Shown here piece after piece: positions 16,885 through 25,624 of a DNA stretch of 64,000 bases. The notes beneath the pieces are model-generated. The model was not told the origin of the DNA, did not search any database, and worked only from the letters and a program-made list of their open reading frames with translations. Made by a program: the position numbers and the translations under genes. The DNA comes from CAVQZA01 sp963718355 (GTDB lineage Bacteria > Actinomycetota > Thermoleophilia > Gaiellales > Gaiellaceae), in the NCBI GenBank assembly GCA_963718355.1, contig CAVQZA010000007.1:124001-188000 (forward strand). The letters run 5' to 3'. How positions within the stretch are numbered: position 1 is the first letter of the stretch; every line of letters begins with the position of its first letter.

Positions 16885-17215
16885 GCGTGTTAACGACGCG
16901 CTTGAAGCGCTTCCCGATGTTCGCGGCGAACGCAGTCGATGCGGCGCTGACGCTGCCGATCTCACCGCCGCTGTTGAAGTCGTGGGCTCCGTGGAGCGTC
17001 ATGTTCTCCGGCGGGGCGCCCTTGAGGAAGAACAGCGTCAGCCACAGCTGAGCCGTGTTCTGCTGCCTCGTGCCGCAACTCACGCGCTTGACGCTCGAGT
17101 AGTTGGCGACATGGCGCTTGCCCTGGAGGACGGTGCCGCCCTCGATCTGCCAGAGCCCGCCGGCGTCCTCCGCGTTGTTCAGGCACTCGCGCATGAGCGT
17201 GTAGGTGAGAGCCAT
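16871..17215 (-). CDS. hypothetical protein (114 residues)
   Basis: I do not recognise this protein. It is soluble, has no signal peptide or helix long enough for a membrane, two cysteines (in RECLNNAE and RVSCGTR), and a rather hydrophilic C-terminal stretch (SVSAASTAFAANIGKRFKR). The start at the ATG 17215 is supported by an AGGAGGA-type ribosome binding site 7 bases upstream, which makes it a believable gene even though it is small. It lies downstream of, and in the same direction as, the secreted protein gene at 17.3-18.2 kb, with an 81-base gap. Confidence 0.6.
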   Translation of the reverse strand: MALTYTLMRECLNNAEDAGGLWQIEGGTVLQGKRHVANYSSVKRVSCGTRQQNTAQLWLTLFFLKGAPPENMTLHGAHDFNSGGEIGSVSAASTAFAANIGKRFKRVVNTLTIG

Positions 17216-17296
17216 GGTTCTCCTCCTGACCTCGATCGACGTTTCGAGGAGGGTCGCACCGGCCCGTCACCAGGATGTCACCGCGGCGTGATTGGC

Positions 17297-18233
17297 CTAG
17301 CGGTGGTGGCAGAGCTTGTCGGTCGAGGCGTAGTCGCTTCTGATCGCGTCCTGCTGGGCCTCGTACGCGACATCCGTCGGGCTCTTGGCGTCGAACGGGT
17401 GGAGCCCGTCGATCCCGCCTGTGACGTCCGGGGTCACGCCCGGCCCGATCACGCTGATCCGGTACTGGCTGCCGACGCCGGGCCCGCGTACGGGAGCGCT
17501 CCCGGCCGGATGAGCGTAGTAAACGGTCTTGAACGGATAGAAGCCGTAGCAGAAGTTCCCGTTCGGGTTGTGCGTCACGAAGCCGTTCTCGCGGCGCCAG
17601 CCCGCGCCGTAGACCGAGTCGAACGTGTCCAGGTAGAGATTCCGGCCGTAGCCGTCGAGCGTGACGCCCTGGCTCGTCGTCTTGAACCCGTGCACCGGCA
17701 CGCCGTTGTAGGTCATCTGCCCGAACAGCTCCTGCCAGCGGCCGTGGTAGACCCAGTCGGTGCCGAGTGCGAGCGTCGCCGTCGGGCCGGTCCAGTGCGA
17801 GATGTGGAGCTCCCACGCGGTCTGCGCGGGCAGCCACGGCGTGAAGCCGAGGTCGGGCAGGACGCGCTGCCAGCTCTGGACGGCCCAGAAGGAGCCGTCC
17901 GGTGCCGTGCAGCGCAGTCACGAGCCAGGCAAGCGCTGGGCCGTTGTAGGGACCGCAGGCGTTCTTGAGCTTCGCCCTCGTCCATGGGCGCCCGGAGTAG
18001 TCGAGCTGGAACTTGACCTGCGGCAGGCTCGGGTTCGGATCCCGTGCGTTGATCGCGCCCCAGACCGCGACCTTGCGCTGCTTGCCCCCGACGCTGTACT
18101 GCAGCAGGGCCGTCCCGTTGCGCGCCACGAGCAGCTGCACATGGCTGGCGTTTCGGTCGATCAGCTGCGAGGCGGATGCGGTGGCGGGCACGGCAAGCGC
18201 GACGACTACGGCGGCGAGCAGTCGGATGTACAT
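17297..18233 (-). CDS. secreted protein of unknown function, one frameshift
   Basis: The N-terminus has a signal peptide (MYIRLLAAVVVALAVPATASA) with cleavage likely after residue 21 and a GGAGAGAG ribosome binding site. Reading continues as VQLLVARNGTALLQYSVGG and NACGPYNGPALAWLVTA, then at about 17908-17916 the frame moves by one base to give CTAPDGSFWAVQSWQRVLPD and onward to HISHWTGPTATLALGTDW, GYGRNLYLDTFDSVYGAGW and the stop at 17297. Joined, it is about 311 residues with several Trp-rich segments and four to five cysteines. I recall similar CTAPDGSyWAxQ proteins only as uncharacterised actinobacterial exports. The shift equals one extra base, so I treat it as a probable sequence error. 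Confidence 0.65.
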
Positions 18234-18338
18234 CTCTCTCCAAGACATCGACGGCGCCAACTACTTGCGCGACCCCGTTCAGGGGACACAGCCCGTTAGG
18301 GGATCGTAAGCATCGGCGCGTGGCGCCACGGGCACGGC

Positions 18339-18344
18339 TACCAT
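18339..18344 (+). promoter_or_regulatory. putative -10 box (TACCAT) before UDP-glucuronate decarboxylase gene
   Basis: TACCAT lies 7 bases before the ATG at 18352, in the 118-base divergent gap between this gene and the secreted-protein gene that starts at 18233. The rest of the gap shows no other clear element. Confidence 0.4.
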
Positions 18345-18351
18345 CACCGCG

Positions 18352-19288
<937 letters not shown>

Positions 19289-19296
<8 letters not shown>

Positions 19297-20396
19297 GCGC
19301 CTCGTACTCCTCGCGGCGGCCTGCGCGGCCGTCGTGCTTCTCGCCGTGCCCGCCGCGTCGGCCTCGCGTGGGCTGCTCGTCGGCGTCCTCGACGACGCGA
19401 ACACGCTCAACTTCCCGCAGCCGACCTTCACGACGCTGGCGCAGCTGCACGCTCAGGTTGCGCGGCTGAACCTCTCCTGGCGCGCGGTCGCGCCCTCGCG
19501 TCCGGCGCGGCCCGGCGACCCGACCGATCCGGCCTACCACTGGGAGGCCTACGACGCGGCCGTGACCGCGGCCAACGCGCACGGGATCAAGGTGCTGCTC
19601 TCGATCGTCGCCACGCCCGCCTGGGCGAACGGCGGCGGCCCGGCCTCGAAGGCGCCGACGAACGCGGCCGACCTCCACTCGTTCGCCTACGCCGCCGCGC
19701 GTCGCTACAGCGGCTCGTTCGCCGGCCCCGACGCGGCGCCGCTGCCCGCGGTGCGCCTCTGGCTTGCCTGGAACGAGCCGAACAACCCGGTCTACCTCGC
19801 GCCGCAGTACGTCCGTGGCACGGGCGGCTGGGTGATGCAGAGCGCGCGCGACTACGCGCGGATCTGCGCCGCGATCTACGGCGGCGTCCATGCGACGGGG
19901 ATCGCCTCGGAGAAGGTCGGCTGCGGCGCGACCGCTCCGCGCGGCAACAACGACCCGACGAGCTCGCGCCCGTCCGTCTCGCCGACTCGCGTTCCTCCGC
20001 GCGGTGAAGACCGCGGGCTTGCGGCGCTTCGACGCGTGGGCTCACCATCCGTATCCGGGCAGCCGCTTCGACACGCCTGCGATCACGCTCGGCTCGGTCG
20101 CCGCGATCCAGGCCGAGCTGAAGCAGCTCTACGGGCCGAAGCGGCTCTGGATTACCGAGTACGGCTTCCAGACGAACCCGCCCGACACGCTGCTCGGCGT
20201 CTCGTGGGCGGCACAGGCCGCTTATCTCACGCAGGCAGTTGCGATCGCGCGCAAGAACCCGGGGATCGACATGCTCGTCTGGTTCCTGCTCAAGGACGAT
20301 CCCGTCCTCTCGGGCTGGCAGTCGGGGCTCGAGACCGCGACGGGGAAGCACAAGCCGTCGTTCGCGGCCTTCGCGCGCGCTGCGTCAGGTCTCTAG
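19289..20396 (+). CDS. secreted clan-A glycoside hydrolase-like protein, one frameshift
   Basis: A signal peptide (LVLLAAACAAVVLLAVPAASA) leads to a TIM-barrel glycosidase. LWLAWNEPNNPVYLAP holds the NEP acid/base Glu of GH clan A, and WITEYGFQTNPPDT holds the TEYG nucleophile Glu; WFLLKDDP near the end matches the last barrel strand. After SSRPSVSP the frame shifts by one base at about 19980-19986 and continues LAFLRAVKTAGLRRFDAWAHHPYPG to the stop at 20396, giving roughly 368 residues. It lies outside the cell and could trim or cleave the polymer; the family within clan A (GH39/GH5-like) is not settled. One extra base looks like a sequence error. Confidence 0.75.
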
Positions 20397-20399
20397 CCT

Positions 20400-21227
20400 C
20401 TATCCAGTCGCCCAGTCGGGAACACGGCTGAGGCGCGTGCCCTCGCGGCCCTCGCGCTTGCGCGCGTACATCCGATTGTCCGCGGCCCGGTAGAGCGCGA
20501 TCGCGCTGTCCCCGTCCTCGGGGGTGACGGCCCAGCCGAAGCTGACGTGCTGACCCGCGGCGGCAAGCGAAGCCTCGAGGCGCGCGGCGAGGCGGGCGGC
20601 ACCGACGGCCGAGGTCTGGTCCGCGAGGACGGCGAACTCGTCGCCGCCGATCCGGTAGGCGACGTCGCGTGCCACCAGCGACCCCGAGAGCACCGTCGCG
20701 AGCTGCTTCAGCGTCTCGTCGCCCACCGCGTGGCCGAAGTCGTCGTTGATCTGCTTCAGCGAGTCCATGTCGCCGATCAGCAGAGCGAACGGCCTGCCGC
20801 CGGCGAACCGTCCGGCAATCGCAGTCCCGAACGAGCGTGAGTTCCCGAGCCCGGTCAGCGGGTCGCACTCGGCGAGGACGCGGAGCCGCGCGAGCAGCTG
20901 GCGATTGCTCTGCGCGATCGCCCCGAAGAGCGCGCCGAGCGCGATGTAGGTCACGACCCGGAAGGCGTCGGACGAGCTCCAGAGAATCGCGTCCGGCGTC
21001 TGCGAGCTGTGCAGCACGGCGATCGCGTAGAGGCCGATCCCGAGCAGGCCCGCAGCCGCGCCCGCGAGCGGCCCGGTAGCGAGCGCCAGGACGGCGATCG
21101 CGAGATAGAAGAACCGCCCGATCCCGAGGTCTGTTCGTTCCGAAGCCCAGAGCGCGGCGAAGACGATCGCGTAGAGCGTTGCAGCGGCTGCGACCAGAAG
21201 ACGGCGTCTGGACAGAACCTCGACCAT
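20400..21227 (-). CDS. GGDEF diguanylate cyclase, membrane-bound
   Basis: A 275-residue protein with four or so membrane helices in residues 9-106 and a GGDEF domain from about 118. The active motif is intact (RIGGDEFAVL, residues 192-201) and the substrate-binding DPLTGLGNSRSF (122-133) and GDMDSLKQINDDFGHAVGD (152-170) are present. The allosteric I-site, which should read RxxD ending five residues before the motif, reads VARD here, so product inhibition is probably lost. It makes cyclic di-GMP from two GTP at the inner membrane, a common switch for exopolysaccharide synthesis. Three bases separate it from the convergent glycosidase. Confidence 0.9.
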   Translation of the reverse strand: MVEVLSRRRLLVAAAATLYAIVFAALWASERTDLGIGRFFYLAIAVLALATGPLAGAAAGLLGIGLYAIAVLHSSQTPDAILWSSSDAFRVVTYIALGALFGAIAQSNRQLLARLRVLAECDPLTGLGNSRSFGTAIAGRFAGGRPFALLIGDMDSLKQINDDFGHAVGDETLKQLATVLSGSLVARDVAYRIGGDEFAVLADQTSAVGAARLAARLEASLAAAGQHVSFGWAVTPEDGDSAIALYRAADNRMYARKREGREGTRLSRVPDWATG

Positions 21228-21305
21228 CGAAACGCAAACCTTGCCTTTGCGCCCGACGATTCGCCTCCCTCGGTCGAGGGATCTGTCCGGAGTGAAAGGG
21301 TGGTT

Positions 21306-22499
21306 TTACAGGTGCTTTGCGGTGCGCTGGGCTTCGAGTAGCGAGCGGTAGAGCCGGTCGATGTCGTCGATCAGGCGGGTCACCGCGTAGCGCGGCAACA
21401 TCCGCTCGCGGCCGGCCTCCCCCATCGTGCGGCGGAGCTCCGGATCCTCGGCGAGCCGGGCCAGCCGCTCGGCCAGCGCCTCGGTGTCGCCCTGCTCGAC
21501 GAGGAAGCCGTCGACGCCCTCAGTGACGACGTCCGGCACGCCGCCGACGTCGGTCGCCACGACCGGCCGCCCGGCCGCGAGCGCCTCGATCGCGACCACC
21601 GGCGTGCCCTCGTTCACCGACGAGAGGACGAAGGCGTCGAAGACGGCGAAGAAGCGGGCGACGTCCTCCTGGTAGCCGAGGAAGAGGCAGTCGCGGATCA
21701 CGCCGAGCTCGTGCGCGCGCTTCTCGACCTGCTCGCGGTCGGGCCCGTCGCCGACGATGCAGAGGCACGCGTCGATCCCGCGCGCCCGCAGCGCCGCGAA
21801 CGCGCGCACGACGTCGTCGGTGCGCTTCACGCTCGTCATCCGCCCGACCCAGCCGACCGCGAACCGCTCCGGCGGAATCCCCAGCACGCGCCTCGCCTCG
21901 ACGCGCATCGGCTCGTCGACCGCGACTCGCTCGTCGAGCTCGATCCCGAGCCGGACGACGGTGAACTTCGACGCGGGCGCAACGTGGAGCGCGACGAGGT
22001 CGTCGCGGACCTGCGGGCTGACGGCGATCAAGGCGGTCGAGCGGCGCGCGAGAAAGCGCTCGAGCAGCCGGAAGACGAGCGAGCGAAACGGGCCGAAGTA
22101 GCCGTGGAGGACGTGGCCGTGAAAGGTATGGACGACGATCGGCGGCCCGGCCGGTCCCGCGACCATCGCGGCCAGCCGGCCGATCGCGCCGGCCTTCGCG
22201 GTGTGCGTGTGCAGGATCTGCGGCCGCTCGGCGCGGATCAGCCGTGCGAGGCGGAACACGGCGACGATGTCCCGAAACGGCGAGATCTCGCGATGCAGCT
22301 CGTCGATCTTGACGACCTCGACGCCGCGCGCCTCCGCGACGAAGGCCATCGAGTCCTCGCCGCGGCCGAGGCTGCCCGCGACGAGCGTCGTGTCGTAGCC
22401 GCGCTCGGCGAGCCCTTCTGTGAGGTAGGCGACGTGCAGCGCGGGCCCGCCCATGTTGAGGCGGGCGATCACGCGGAGGACTTTGATTCGCTCAGACAC
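21306..22499 (-). CDS. GT4 glycosyltransferase
   Basis: A 397-residue GT-B enzyme with a full GT4 layout: IARLNMGGPALHVAYLTEGL at residues 11-30, HTHTAKAGAIGRLAA at about 96, VHTFHGHVLHGYF with the acceptor-side histidine at about 118, VGWVGRMTSVKRTDDVVRAF in the donor domain at about 214, and the VLSSVNEGTPVVAIEALAAGRPVVATDVGGVPDVV pocket (split here; E-x7-E lies in its middle). Sugar donor unknown. It overlaps the upstream epimerase by 8 bases, so the epimerase may make its donor. Confidence 0.9.
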   Translation of the reverse strand: MSERIKVLRVIARLNMGGPALHVAYLTEGLAERGYDTTLVAGSLGRGEDSMAFVAEARGVEVVKIDELHREISPFRDIVAVFRLARLIRAERPQILHTHTAKAGAIGRLAAMVAGPAGPPIVVHTFHGHVLHGYFGPFRSLVFRLLERFLARRSTALIAVSPQVRDDLVALHVAPASKFTVVRLGIELDERVAVDEPMRVEARRVLGIPPERFAVGWVGRMTSVKRTDDVVRAFAALRARGIDACLCIVGDGPDREQVEKRAHELGVIRDCLFLGYQEDVARFFAVFDAFVLSSVNEGTPVVAIEALAAGRPVVATDVGGVPDVVTEGVDGFLVEQGDTEALAERLARLAEDPELRRTMGEAGRERMLPRYAVTRLIDDIDRLYRSLLEAQRTAKHL

Positions 22500-23415
22500 C
22501 GAGCGACTCGATGGTGCGGCGCAGCCCTTCCTCGAGGTCGATGCTCGGGCGGTAGCCGAGCACGCGCCCGGCCTCGCTCACGTCGGCCCACGAGTCGCGG
22601 ATGTCGCCCGGCCGCGGCGGCGCCTCGATGCGCGCGACCTGCTTGCCGAGGATCCGGCCGATCGCATCGGCGACCGCGTTGACGCTCGCCGGCGACCCCG
22701 CGGCGATGTTGAAGATCCGTCCGCTCGCGCCCTCGGCGTCGCTGGCGCGGAGCGTCGCATCGACGACGTTCTCGACGTAAGTGAAGTCGCGCGACTGCTC
22801 GCCGTCGCCGAAGATCGTCACGGGCTCGCCGTCCGCGATCGCGGTGATGAAGAGCGGCACCATCGCCGCGTACTGCGAGAACGGGCTCTGCCGCGGCCCG
22901 AAGACGTTGAAGTAGCGGAGGACGACGCTCTCGAACGAGTCGTAGACACGGCTGAAGCTGACGCAGTAGCGCTCCGCGGCGAGCTTCGCGACGCCGTACG
23001 GCGAGATCGGGTCCGAGGCCATCGTCTCGTCCACGGGCAGCACGGCGCCGGAGCCGTACACCGACGAGCTCGACGAGAAGACGACGCGGCGGATCCCCTC
23101 GTCGCGCGCCGCGAGCAGGACGTTGAGCGTCCCCTCGACGTTGACCGCGCTCGAGGTGAGCGGATCCTGCACCGAGCGCGGCACGGAGCCGAGCGCGCCG
23201 AGGTGGTAGACGACCTCGACGCCACGCGTCGCGTTGTGCACGCGCTCGTAGCTCCGGAGCTCGCCCTCGACGATCTCGACGTCGAGCCCGGCGAGATTCG
23301 CGCGGTTCCCCGTGGAGAAGTTGTCGAGCACGCGCACCTCGTCGCGGCGCTCGATCAGCGCCCGCACGAGGTTCGAGCCGATGAAGCCCGCGCCGCCTGT
23401 GACCAGGACCTTCAC
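22492..23415 (-). CDS. NAD-dependent nucleotide-sugar epimerase (GalE-like)
   Basis: A 307-residue SDR. NAD site VTGGAGFIGSNLV at residues 5-17, FSTGNRANLAG after the second strand, VFSSSSSVYGSG with the catalytic serine, PYGVAKLAAERY with Tyr and Lys, and YFNVFGPRQSPFSQYAAMVP. This fits UDP-glucose or UDP-N-acetylglucosamine 4-epimerases. GTG at 23415 is the start; the AAGG at the end of a 17-base palindromic repeat (23423-23439) lies 7 bases upstream and can serve as its ribosome binding site. Confidence 0.9.
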   Translation of the reverse strand: MKVLVTGGAGFIGSNLVRALIERRDEVRVLDNFSTGNRANLAGLDVEIVEGELRSYERVHNATRGVEVVYHLGALGSVPRSVQDPLTSSAVNVEGTLNVLLAARDEGIRRVVFSSSSSVYGSGAVLPVDETMASDPISPYGVAKLAAERYCVSFSRVYDSFESVVLRYFNVFGPRQSPFSQYAAMVPLFITAIADGEPVTIFGDGEQSRDFTYVENVVDATLRASDAEGASGRIFNIAAGSPASVNAVADAIGRILGKQVARIEAPPRPGDIRDSWADVSEAGRVLGYRPSIDLEEGLRRTIESLGV

Positions 23416-23522
23416 GAGCGATCCTTGTGCTCATGAGCACTTGCCATCGTGTCGCCGGCGATCCCGCCGAGTTGCGGGCGCACGAGCGTCGAGTTGCCCA
23501 AACCCGAAATGACAACCGTCAC
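23412..23522 (-). CDS. possible 36-residue small protein
   Basis: A short frame from GTG 23522 to the TGA that overlaps the epimerase GTG (GTGA). AAGG from the upstream copy of the 17-base repeat sits 8 bases before it. The product begins MTVVISGLGNSTLVRPQLGG and ends AHEHKDRS, the tail being the repeat read in frame. Codon choice (GTT, ATT, GGT, TTG) is less GC-rich at third positions than neighbouring genes, which argues either for a short leader peptide or for non-coding DNA. Coupling to the epimerase is the only other support. Confidence 0.3.
   Translation of the reverse strand: MTVVISGLGNSTLVRPQLGGIAGDTMASAHEHKDRS
23423..23439 (-). repeat. 17-base palindromic repeat, copy 1
   Basis: On the minus strand TGCTCATGAGCACAAGG; its core GTGCTCATGAGCAC is a perfect 14-base palindrome at 23427-23440. 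It sits just before the GTG of the epimerase gene. Two further copies share the same 17 bases. Confidence 0.75.
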
Positions 23523-23530
23523 AAATCTGA

Positions 23531-23547
23531 CCTTGTGCTCATGAGCA
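23531..23547 (-). repeat. 17-base palindromic repeat, copy 2
   Basis: Identical 17 bases to copy 1, same strand, 108 bases upstream, in the gap just after the methyltransferase stop region (minus strand). Core TGCTCATGAGCA is a perfect 12-base palindrome. Confidence 0.75.
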
Positions 23548-23554
23548 TTTGGCC

Positions 23555-24265
23555 TCATGCGTCCGCCACCACGTGGAAGTTCGCGATCAGCGCGCCCGAG
23601 CGCACCTCGCGCAGCTCCGACGAGCGCGCGTCGAGCGTCGCGGCGCCGCGGTTGATCCCCGAGACGAGCGCGCGGCCGACCGGCGCGAGATGGGCGCGGC
23701 GGGAGAGGAGGTCGATGTAGATCGAGGCCAGCATGCCGAGGCAGGCCGTCGTCCCCGACGAGGGTCGCACGTCCACCGAGCTCCAGGCCGCGCTCTCGGT
23801 GAAGAGGCGCTCGAGCCCCGCGTGCGTCCAACGCCACAGGTCGACGGGCGACGGATGGTACACCTGCACTCCGTGGGTCGAGGCCAGGACGCGCCCGCCC
23901 GGCCGCACGACGCGCCGCAGCTCGCGCACCGCCTGCGCCGGCTCGTCGCAGTGCTCGAGCACCTGCGAGCAGAGGACGAGGTCGAAGCTCGCGTCGTCGA
24001 CAGGCAGCGCCTCGATCGGCCCGAGCAGGTCGGCGGCGGGATTCTCGACCACGTCGACGCCGACGTACTCGGACACGTACGGCTCGAAGAACGGGAAGTA
24101 CGGCTTCACGCCGCAGCCGACGTCGAGCAGCCGGTAGCGGCCGAGGCTCTCACCCGCGCGCTTCGCTTCGGCCTGGAGCCACGCGGAGATCGGTGCCCGC
24201 ACCGCGTGGGTCGGCGACGACCAGGGCACGTTGCGGCGCCCCTCGCCGGGCCAGGCCTCAGTCAA
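23555..24265 (-). CDS. class I SAM methyltransferase
   Basis: A 236-residue Methyltransf_11-type enzyme. RLLDVGCGVKPYFPFF at about 44-59 is the SAM site; EYVGVDVVENPAADL gives the acidic strand; FDLVLCSQVLEHCDEPAQAV and LRRVVRPGGRVLAST are the usual later motifs. It may methylate a sugar in the glycan or a lipid-linked intermediate. It starts with TTG 8 bases inside the polymerase gene, so it is co-expressed with it. The 32 bases between its stop and the possible small ORF hold repeat copy 2. Confidence 0.83.
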   Translation of the reverse strand: MTEAWPGEGRRNVPWSSPTHAVRAPISAWLQAEAKRAGESLGRYRLLDVGCGVKPYFPFFEPYVSEYVGVDVVENPAADLLGPIEALPVDDASFDLVLCSQVLEHCDEPAQAVRELRRVVRPGGRVLASTHGVQVYHPSPVDLWRWTHAGLERLFTESAAWSSVDVRPSSGTTACLGMLASIYIDLLSRRAHLAPVGRALVSGINRGAATLDARSSELREVRSGALIANFHVVADA

Positions 24266-25607
24266 CGCGCACCGCCACGAGACCGAGCGAGAGCCACGTC
24301 ATCGCCACGAGGGGAATCCCCGCCACGATCCCGAGGCCGTTCCAGATCCCGACCGCCATCAGCAGCCAGAGTACGGGGACTAGCGCGAACGCTGCGCCCG
24401 CAGGCGGTGCGCGCATCGCCCAGCGGCCGCCGAGCAGCAGGCCGGAGCCGAACAGCCAGACGAGCGCGGCGAGCCCGATGATGCCCATGTCGGCCGCGGC
24501 CTGGAGGTACAGGTTCTGCACGCCCCAGCGGTGCTGCGGCGAGGGGAACGCAAGCGGCGCGACATCCGGGAAACGGCGGCGCGCGGCGCGCGAGATACGG
24601 GCCGGTAGGCGTCCTCGTAGGCAGATTCCTGCCAGCCGACGCCGAACACGGGGCGATGCGTCGCGATCCTGAGCCCGAAATACGCGAGCACCGTTCGTTG
24701 CGAGTAGCTCGAGCCGCCGAGCGAGGCCTGTGACGCGCCCGGCCTGATCCCGAGGAACTTGAGGAACTGCGAAACGTCGCTCGAGCGCATCACGAGCGTG
24801 CCGAGGAGCACCGCGACGACGATCCCGGCGAGCCCACCCAGGCGGGCCGAGCGAGAGCTTCTTGCGACGCCACGCGACGAAGGCCGCCGCAAGTGCGGCC
24901 AGCCCGAGCCCGAGCACGCCCGCGATCGCGCCGGAGAGGACGAGCCCGATCGCACCGACGACTCCCGCGACGACCACCCAGCGTCGCTCACGACGCTCGA
25001 TCGGCCCGAGCGCCACGGCCGCGATCGCCAGCGCGAGCGCCATCGAGGAGAGCGCGGCGAAGTCGTGCGGCCCGAGGAACGACGGCTCGCGCTCGCCGGC
25101 GCGCTTGTGCCCGACCGAGAAGTCGTTGATCACGTTGAAGAACTGGAGCAGCCCGTAGACGAGCGCGGCGACCGTCCACACGGTGACCGAGGCGAAGAGC
25201 AGCTCGAGATCCCGCCGCCGCCGCACGATCAGCACGACCGCCGGCGCCATCAGCGCGTACTCGAGCAGCTTCAGCGCGGTGACCGAGTGCTTGCCGAGGA
25301 GGTAGCCGGAGTCCGTCGCCGCGCCGTACGCCGTCGACGCGGCGATCACGACGAAGAACACGACGGCCGCGATCCAGAGCCACCGACCCGCGCGCAACGG
25401 CTCGAAACCCTCCCGCGATCCGGCCCACAGGCCCGCCGCGATCACGGCCACGGCAGCGAAGTCCGCGAGGTTCGCACGGGCGCCGTGCACGGTCACTCCG
25501 GGCAGGAAGTACGTGTGCAGAAAGAGGAGCGGAACCGCGAGCGCGAGCACGATGGCGCCCGGCGAACGAAGCCGCCTCAAGTGCGGTCGGGGCGTCAAGT
25601 CGCGCAA
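24258..25607 (-). CDS. O-antigen ligase/polymerase (Wzy family), two compensating frameshifts
   Basis: A membrane protein of about 449 residues with 10-12 helices. The first 260 residues read cleanly from the 25607 start (LLFLHTYFLPGVTV and FFNVINDFSVGHKRAGEREP, the outer loop). At about 24845 the frame changes, giving GGLAGIVVAVLLGTLVMRS and then SYSQRTVLAYFGLRIATHRPVFGVGW with the Wzy_C (PF04932) hallmark GVGWQE; at about 24590 it changes back to QHRWGVQNLYLQAAADMG, the second Wzy_C block, and further helices. It joins repeat units outside the membrane. Net length change is zero, so the two shifts have opposite sign. TTG at 25607 overlaps the divergent promoter; TTG at 25598 is an alternative start. 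Confidence 0.8.
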   Translation of the reverse strand: MRDLTPRPHLRRLRSPGAIVLALAVPLLFLHTYFLPGVTVHGARANLADFAAVAVIAAGLWAGSREGFEPLRAGRWLWIAAVVFFVVIAASTAYGAATDSGYLLGKHSVTALKLLEYALMAPAVVLIVRRRRDLELLFASVTVWTVAALVYGLLQFFNVINDFSVGHKRAGEREPSFLGPHDFAALSSMALALAIAAVALGPIERRERRWVVVAGVVGAIGLVLSGAIAGVLGLGLAALAAAFVAWRRKKLSLGPPGWARRDRRRGAPRHARDALERRFAVPQVPRDQAGRVTGLARRLELLATNGARVFRAQDRDASPRVRRRLAGICLRGRLPARISRAARRRFPDVAPLAFPSPQHRWGVQNLYLQAAADMGIIGLAALVWLFGSGLLLGGRWAMRAPPAGAAFALVPVLWLLMAVGIWNGLGIVAGIPLVAMTWLSLGLVAVRVD

Positions 25608-25614
25608 CTATACT
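25607..25614. promoter_or_regulatory. divergent promoter with overlapping -10 boxes
   Basis: ACTATACT contains TATACT on the plus strand (25609-25614, 10 bases before the flippase ATG) and TATAGT on the minus strand (25607-25612, just upstream of the polymerase start). The two genes are only 17 bases apart, so both promoters must share this spot and probably compete. Confidence 0.5.
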
Positions 25615-25624
25615 GGCCGATCTG

